DNA of 64,000 nt, from the NCBI GenBank assembly GCA_002682825.1, contig NOKP01000016.1, positions 1,577,660-1,641,659 of the forward strand. The letters run 5' to 3'. The translations under genes were made by a program, and so were the position numbers. A model generated the notes under the pieces. The model ran no database searches, was not told the origin of the DNA, and saw only the letters and a program-made list of their open reading frames with translations. The DNA is from Neonectria sp. B-13. Lineage: Eukaryota; Ascomycota; Sordariomycetes; Hypocreales; Nectriaceae. Positions 58,190-64,000 of the stretch are shown here, in pieces (the first letter of the stretch is position 1; the number at the start of each line of letters is the position of its first letter).

Positions 58190-61100
58190 ATGAAGGAGGG
58201 AAAGCTAGAATCTGTATTATTAAACCCAGGAACGTCGGATACGTACTGGCGTACGGGAATTGCGCTTGGGACGATTTCGAAAACTCCTAGCAGTTCTATC
58301 ACGTTTATGAAGGACACTAGCTAGGCCGTACTAAACAGCAACAAGATTTTGTACGAGAGACGCAATCTATTTATTTATTTACCCTTGTCCACGAGCAGCT
58401 GATTGAGTTCATCGCATATCAAGGTCCCACTATCAAAAGGTTCGTGATCCTAGCGCTTATCTTTTTACTCTCCGAGCGCAACATGCCGGGGTATGACGGA
58501 CCACAAAGGAGCAGTTCACAAGCGAAACCTGTAGACTAGGGTTGCCATTTCTAGCTTTGTTGTGTGGTCACAGTCACTCATAAACCTGGGAAAGACCACC
58601 AACGTTTCCCGCGAACATTCGCTACCAATTCTCTATCCCATCATCCACATCCCGACAAGAGCCCACCAAGAAAATGCCATTCCTGTCGATGGTGAATCCT
58701 CGTCCGAGCTTTTCTTCTCCATCTAATTCGGCAAAGGTGGTCATAATCCACGACCAGACAAGCAAACCCAAGCTTCAGAGGATGAGAGACATCGGAGATA
58801 ACCCCATGAGGTATGTAATGCAGAGAAAGTTAAACAGGTTCAATTTAATACGGTTTTAATATAATACTACTTGATGCTTAAATAGTTAGCTATATTAATC
58901 AGGTTCATAGGACCGATTCTTCCGGTCACGACACACAAAACGTTGATATGTGTTGTTCGTCAGATGCCTTCAAAGTCTCGGAGGCCGTGACCGGATTTTT
59001 AAAACAGTGTTTCCAAGGCCCACAGTCAACAAGTCTTCACTGGCGCTTTACAACACCAATGGAGATTGAACTCATGTTGGCCACAGCGGCTAGGTCTTGT
59101 GCAGTCTGGATAAGATGACCATAGAATTGTCCTCGGTAGATGATCTGACGCACTTTGGCCGGATCAGGAAATATGTCTGTTGTCGGATCTAGTTGGACGG
59201 CGTCATCAGCTCAAGATCCTTCCCAAAGCCTGCGCGAACGTTTGTGTTGGCCTGGAATTTCTCGAGAAGAGTCTTAGGGCGGAACTCGCTTATCCAGCAC
59301 ACGCATACATTAATCAACGTCTGCACATCGCTGCTCGTGCTTTATCGGATTTCCCACACCGACTGCTTGGAACTCGCTCACTTTCGATGAGGAACATTGG
59401 TCCAACCAAGGCGTCTTTCGGTAAAGTGATCCAGAGTGGAGAAGAGGTGGTTCAAGTGAATGTGAAGTTGTAATAGCGAACCCGAGGATTTTCCTGATAG
59501 CGGCCATGGCGGTGATGGGGTTTATAGTACTAGCACAAAGAATCAACGCTGTTGAGATATAGGCAAGTATCTTACAATGGACGAATCCGTCACAGGCAAC
59601 TATGCCGCTCGACGGATGCATTCATCCAACCCCCAATTGTACGTATGACAGCATCCGTAGTAACCTACTAAGAAAAGAACGTCGAAGTCTCCTCTATCTA
59701 ACAGCTTTATCAATTCAATTCAGTAAGAAGGTTTGCGCTTGGTCACGGATCTATCTGCCGAATTCTGGGGAATTAGTCCACATTTCAAGCCAGCAAATAA
59801 TATATTGAACACGAACCTTCCTTCGGCCTAGCGATAGATGACCCCGCGTTGACATATCAAAGGCATTGAGGATGGTGTTCTTCTTCAGCACCGCTGCCGT
59901 TTTTCTTTTTTACGAATGCGAACCACTCTGCCGATCCTTGTACATTCCAAGTAGTTAGGGTAATCAGCCCAGTGCTATTTCATGTTTGGGCGGGTATGAT
60001 TGCATGCCGAGGCTCTAAGAATAGATCAGAAGCAAAGCATATAAAAGCAGTACGGAACCTACTCGCCGCGGGCTAGGAAGATCCAATCTAGTTAAGGTGA
60101 ATTGTTGAGAACCGATTCAGGCTTTTATCACAAAATGAAAGCGCCAGAGCCCGCACAGTACCGCTATTGCAGATGAAGATATCGACGAGGAGAAGCGTAC
60201 AGACCTATGTTTTCCTAGCGACTCTGCGTCCGGCCGTTTCTGCTCGTCCACATGACTCCGATGATACTCCCCAGCTCGGCCTTTCCGAGACTGAGCCCGC
60301 CTATAATTACCGGGAGCTATCTATCTAGTTAAAATCATGACATCCCACCTATAGTCTGGTCATATGCACGTGCGAAGTTTTCGAAATAACTTAGGCCAAC
60401 GGCCCATGGCAATCAATCGCGGCCGACCATGTCACCGATGACCGGCTGCGTTGTCCTCTGCCAAGGACCTGGTTTTCGTCAACTTGAACAAATCCGAGCG
60501 GAAGCTACAGAAATTCCGCGTAGCCACAAATGTATTATAATTGCTGGGAAGTAATATCAACGAGGCCAAATACTTTGGCACAATACACCCAAGCCAGTCC
60601 AGCCGACCACGCTCTCTGCACAATTTTTCTAGACATTCTTTTGATAGAGCACTTCATGAGATCGATTTTAGCGGCCATCAAAGAGACAGTTGCAACTGAA
60701 CTAGCAGAACAGTCCATATTGTAACCGGGTGGGTGGGTGTGTGTGGGGCAGCGTGAAGATGAGGGATTGCCAGTCTCTAGTAAGCGTTCGATTACTGCTT
60801 AAACAATTGTCAGTGCCCTTCCCTTAATCTCTCGGCCTGTCCTAGTACTTTCCCATCGGATAGTTTCAGCCCCTTACCATTTGAAACACTCAAGCAGAAA
60901 AAGACGCGTCGGCATCCCCACAAGTCGGATGATGCCGCATTGATCCTTTCCAGGCCGAGGGAGTGTTGAATCGTTTCCGGCAGACTGTCCTCTGCCCAAT
61001 CTTTAGCCTCTTCACATGCAAGGCAATCGTGAATTGATTTGATGGGCTATTGCGCCGTGTCCTTTTCTTTTGTATGCTAGATGATAGGTTCTCATTCAAC

Positions 61101-61708
61101 ATCATGGGATGAATCAATATCTACTGCCATTCCCATTTCGTATCTGATAATGCAAGTGCTTCAAGGTTCCATCTTCTATGTAACGAAAGCAATTGACAAA
61201 TCTGCTCTATTGCGACTGGCTTCGTCGACTGTGGATAGACATAGTATGTTCCATGTTAGTCATCGGATGGATCAACGCGCAATTGTTTGACCCATCACCA
61301 TTTACCATTGCTTTGCCTTTGCGACACTTGGAGCGAAGTGTGTTCAAATTTTGTGTCTATTTGGAGTCGTCCAAATTAGTTTCAAGCGCCGAAAGTCCGG
61401 ACAGTGGACTTGCGGGAATCGGGCCATTGATTAATTAAGTTGGCACACATATAGTCGCGGGTCCAATGACACGTTACCTAGAAGTCTAACTGAGTTCTTT
61501 TGCTTCGATTTTCGGTTGACGCTGGCAAGGGGCTACGCAATAGCTGCTGATTTGTTGGGATGTGGGATTGCTAGTAGTGAGGTTAGTGGTATGATATGGG
61601 TAGGGGTATACGACGACCGACAACCCTATTCCAAAATCAAGTACGTAGGAGCTCTCCTTTGTAGGCAGATATCTAAGTAAACTGGGCTGGGTTTCTAATG
61701 CATGAAGA
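58190..61708. other. 3.5 kb gene-poor region with possible relics
   Basis: I find no intact gene. On the minus strand, 59207-59037 holds an open piece (LDPTTDIFPDPAKVRQIIYR to VVKRQ and a stop) that looks conserved, with a frame break upstream; family unknown. The short ATG frame at 58674 has a good leader but no resemblance. Frames at 61081-61440 have no domain. I regard the region as degraded sequence. Confidence 0.4.
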
Positions 61709-61716
61709 TATATATA
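61709..61716 (+). promoter_or_regulatory. TATA box of the beta-helix protein gene
   Basis: TATATATAA-type box about 140 bases before the ATG at 61851, followed by a strongly C/T-rich leader. Confidence 0.6.
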
Positions 61717-61850
61717 ATGACGGTTCGGATAGTCCATCTTTCCCTCCCTCCCATTACAAGCCCTGTTCAAATATCATTACTTCCTCCTCGTTTTTTACAA
61801 CACATCGTCGCTTCAGCACATACACTAGCTATCTCTGTTTTACAAGAAAA

Positions 61851-63098
61851 ATGCGCGCCTTTCTCAAAGCGGGACTGATGGTTGGCGTTGCCACCGCCCA
61901 GTCTACACCCCCTGGCGGATCTCCGCCTTCCAGCACCGTCAACAGCGGTACCGGCCTTTACGACCTGGCTGATGGACAGGTTGTCAACGGCAGCACGTAC
62001 TCGTGCAGTGATAATGACACCAGCGTGTTTGTCGCCAACAACACCGTCAGCGCCACCCTGATCGACGTGACGGTCGTCAAGTCGGGCAACACCTCCTCGG
62101 ATGATGACAGCAGCTTTTACGGTCTCAACGCGGCCATCCTAGCTGTTGGCAATGCCGTTCTCAACATTACCGGCGGTTCAGTTGAAGATGTTGGTCAGGG
62201 GTCTGACGGCGTCTTTGCCTATGGCAATTCTACCATCTACATTAGTGGTACTAAGATCAATGTGGAGGGCGGCAACTCAGGCGGCATTGAAGTTGCTGGC
62301 GGCGGTTCTATGTACGCCTCGGACTTGACCATCGATTCCAACAACAAGGCCGCCATCCGCAGCGACCGCGGTGGCGGCAAGTTGGTTGTCGATGGAGGCG
62401 TGTACCGTACTTCGGGTTCCCAAGGTGCACCTGCTGTCTATTCCACGGCCAACCTTACCGTGAGCAATGCCGTTTTGACTGCCGCCGCATGTGAGGCACT
62501 CGTTATAGAGGGTCTCAATGAGCTGACCATCAACAACTGCACGGTCTCGGGGAAGATGACCGTGTACGGCACTCAGCAGCTACACAACGTGATGCTGTAC
62601 CAGAGCATGTCTGGCGATGCCGAAGATGGACTCTCTGAATTCGTAATGAATGGTGGATCCATGGAATCGCTGAGCGGCTGCATGTTCTATGTCACCAACA
62701 CCGCCGCTGCCGTCACCCTCAGCGGCGCTGAGCTGACCTTGAACGGCGACAGCAACTATCTTTTCAACGTGTCCGGAAACGATGCCTCCAACGGCTGGGG
62801 CAGTGTTGGCTCAAACGGTGGCAACGCCACGCTGAACCTCTCTGGCCAGACTGTTGTGGGCGATCTCTACGCCGACTCCATTTCTAGCCTAAGCGTCAAT
62901 GTGGCCGATAACTCTGAGCTTACTGGTGCCATCAATCCCGACGGCACGACAGCAGCTGGTCTTGCCGTTACTGTTGATTCCACTAGCACTTGGACTCTCA
63001 ACGCTGATAGCTACATCACTTCTTTTACTGGCAGCTTGGCCAATGTTGATCAGGGCTCGTACACACTTTATGTCAACGGCACTGAGGTCTCTCTCTAA
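61851..63098 (+). CDS. secreted beta-helix-like protein, bacterial-type repeats
   Basis: A single exon of 415 residues. A signal peptide (about residues 1-17, ending TAQ) and a short Pro/Ser linker precede a body rich in Gly, Ser, Asn and Val with regularly spaced strands: FYGLNAAILAVGNAVLNITGG, GVFAYGNSTIYISG, SGGIEVAGGGSMYASD, AAIRSDRGGGKLVVDGGVY, GAPAVYSTANLTVSNAVLTA. This is the rung pattern of a right-handed parallel beta-helix. Segments such as MLYQSMSGDAEDG and the late NGWGSVGSNGGNATLNLSGQTV recall surface proteins of bacteria, notably Clostridia. No catalytic motif of pectate lyases is visible. It could be an adhesin or wall protein. The frame starts upstream at 61698 but ATG 61851 begins the signal peptide. 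Confidence 0.82.
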   Translation: MRAFLKAGLMVGVATAQSTPPGGSPPSSTVNSGTGLYDLADGQVVNGSTYSCSDNDTSVFVANNTVSATLIDVTVVKSGNTSSDDDSSFYGLNAAILAVGNAVLNITGGSVEDVGQGSDGVFAYGNSTIYISGTKINVEGGNSGGIEVAGGGSMYASDLTIDSNNKAAIRSDRGGGKLVVDGGVYRTSGSQGAPAVYSTANLTVSNAVLTAAACEALVIEGLNELTINNCTVSGKMTVYGTQQLHNVMLYQSMSGDAEDGLSEFVMNGGSMESLSGCMFYVTNTAAAVTLSGAELTLNGDSNYLFNVSGNDASNGWGSVGSNGGNATLNLSGQTVVGDLYADSISSLSVNVADNSELTGAINPDGTTAAGLAVTVDSTSTWTLNADSYITSFTGSLANVDQGSYTLYVNGTEVSL

Positions 63099-64000
63099 GT
63101 CCTACCACGTCTAGTCATGTTTTACCTTTTATGTTCTCAATACGAAAAGCTATCTTAGAGGGAGTTATACCTACTATAAACAGAGAACATTCAGTTCAGA
63201 TAGAAGTTTGTAGTTTAAATGCTGATACATTTGATACATATAAGCTCTTCAGCCGAAGATGGCTAGATGCACCATCTGAATCGTGCTCATCGCTGTGCGG
63301 CTGACTTGAAGTTGCTGAGACCGTATAGTTCGGCTAGCTGAAGCTGATACTAGTACTTAGCAGGCTTGATCTCTCTGTCTAAAGAGTGGTAGTATCCTTT
63401 TGCATAAGCCTCACGGCTCTGTTTCTTGCCATCTGGCTGCAAGGCGTAGGGAATGGTTGTGGTATGTATTGCGGTTATGTTATGCTTTATTATAGTGTGT
63501 TGAGAAACAGGGAAGAAGGCTAACTCGACTTGTCAGCTTGATGAGAAGTAGCTAGGTTATTTATAGTAATTTTAGCCTTAGTCAATATCATCTGATAGAT
63601 CAAGACAACGCAGTAGATAACATACAGCAGTTAACACAGTAAGATGCTATGCCCAGCACCATCAATCCCAATAACTTAAACACAGGAAGCTTTCCCAGTA
63701 ACATGGTTCGCATCAATGTCATACCTTGAGCCTGTTTTTGCAACCCGTCTGGGTCCCTCTCTCTGACCTTGATGTCCAATTCATAAAAAGCTTATCCTGA
63801 ACCACAGCACATATAAATGACCGTCTCTCGTCAAGTAGCTAGGTTATATATATTGTAGTTTAGGATAAGCGTTTTATAAATTAGGCATTAAAGTTAAAGA
63901 TAAGGATTTACATGGGTTATAGAAATAGGCTTACGGTGTGATATCAATATAAACTATAATATTAAGAAAATTTATGATATTTAAGAATTGCTAATTAATT
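63099..64000. other. AT-rich window end with short direct repeats
   Basis: No gene. AT content rises towards the end, with abundant TA dinucleotides, as in RIP-affected fungal DNA. The 15-mer AAGTAGCTAGGTTAT occurs at 63546-63560 and again at 63833-63847. The latter is followed by strongly AT-rich sequence to the edge. Confidence 0.6.

Overview
The window is nuclear DNA of a filamentous ascomycete (Pezizomycotina). Genes are split by short introns of about 45 to 90 bases with GTRNGT-like donors and CTAAC/CTGAC branch sites. The families present are typical of such fungi: HET domain, Zn2Cys6 and C2H2/fungal_trans regulators, RTA1, DUF3533, DUF3500, a LaeA-like methyltransferase, a fungal rhodopsin-fold membrane protein, and a siderophore transporter. 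No core housekeeping gene is visible. Together with the many broken genes, this points to an accessory or subtelomere-like region of a plant- or soil-associated species. The genus cannot be fixed from the sequence.

Layout. 0.3-5.8 kb: a GNAT acetyltransferase, decayed DUF3533 and RTA1 genes, an intact glutathionyl-hydroquinone reductase-type GST, and a decayed HET gene. 7.6-12.0 kb: a ten-exon allantoate/pantothenate-type permease and an aminoglycoside-phosphotransferase-like protein whose catalytic Asp is replaced. 12.8-18.2 kb: a 69-residue Cys-containing protein, an intact HET protein and a siderophore-type MFS transporter. 19.1-27.7 kb: an F-box/ankyrin-like protein, a DUF3500 gene with one nonsense codon, a phenol-hydroxylase-like flavoprotein and a nitroreductase pseudogene. 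27.9-31.3 kb: a large C2H2 plus fungal_trans regulator read from seven exons, with one GC-AG intron.

32.2-43.2 kb is the most cluster-like stretch: an AhpD/carboxymuconolactone-decarboxylase-like gene (one TGA), a fumarylacetoacetate-hydrolase fragment, an intact GST, a Zn2Cys6 regulator, a PRISE-type enone reductase and an MFS exporter. The gene content suggests breakdown or detoxification of a ring or enone compound; two of its enzymes are broken. 45.0-58.2 kb: a tandem KP4-like secreted protein, an amino-acid transporter, a truncated Zn2Cys6 gene, a LaeA-like methyltransferase, a GH53 galactanase, an AKT2-like alpha/beta hydrolase and a rhodopsin-fold membrane protein. 58.2-61.8 kb is gene-poor. 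61.9-63.1 kb carries a secreted beta-helix-like protein resembling bacterial repeat proteins, and the window ends in AT-rich sequence.

About eight genes are broken by nonsense codons, frameshifts, deletions or splice-site changes. Several nonsense codons are of the CpA-to-TpA type that repeat-induced point mutation (RIP) makes. Exon models were built by hand from splice signals, reading phase and family conservation, without RNA data.
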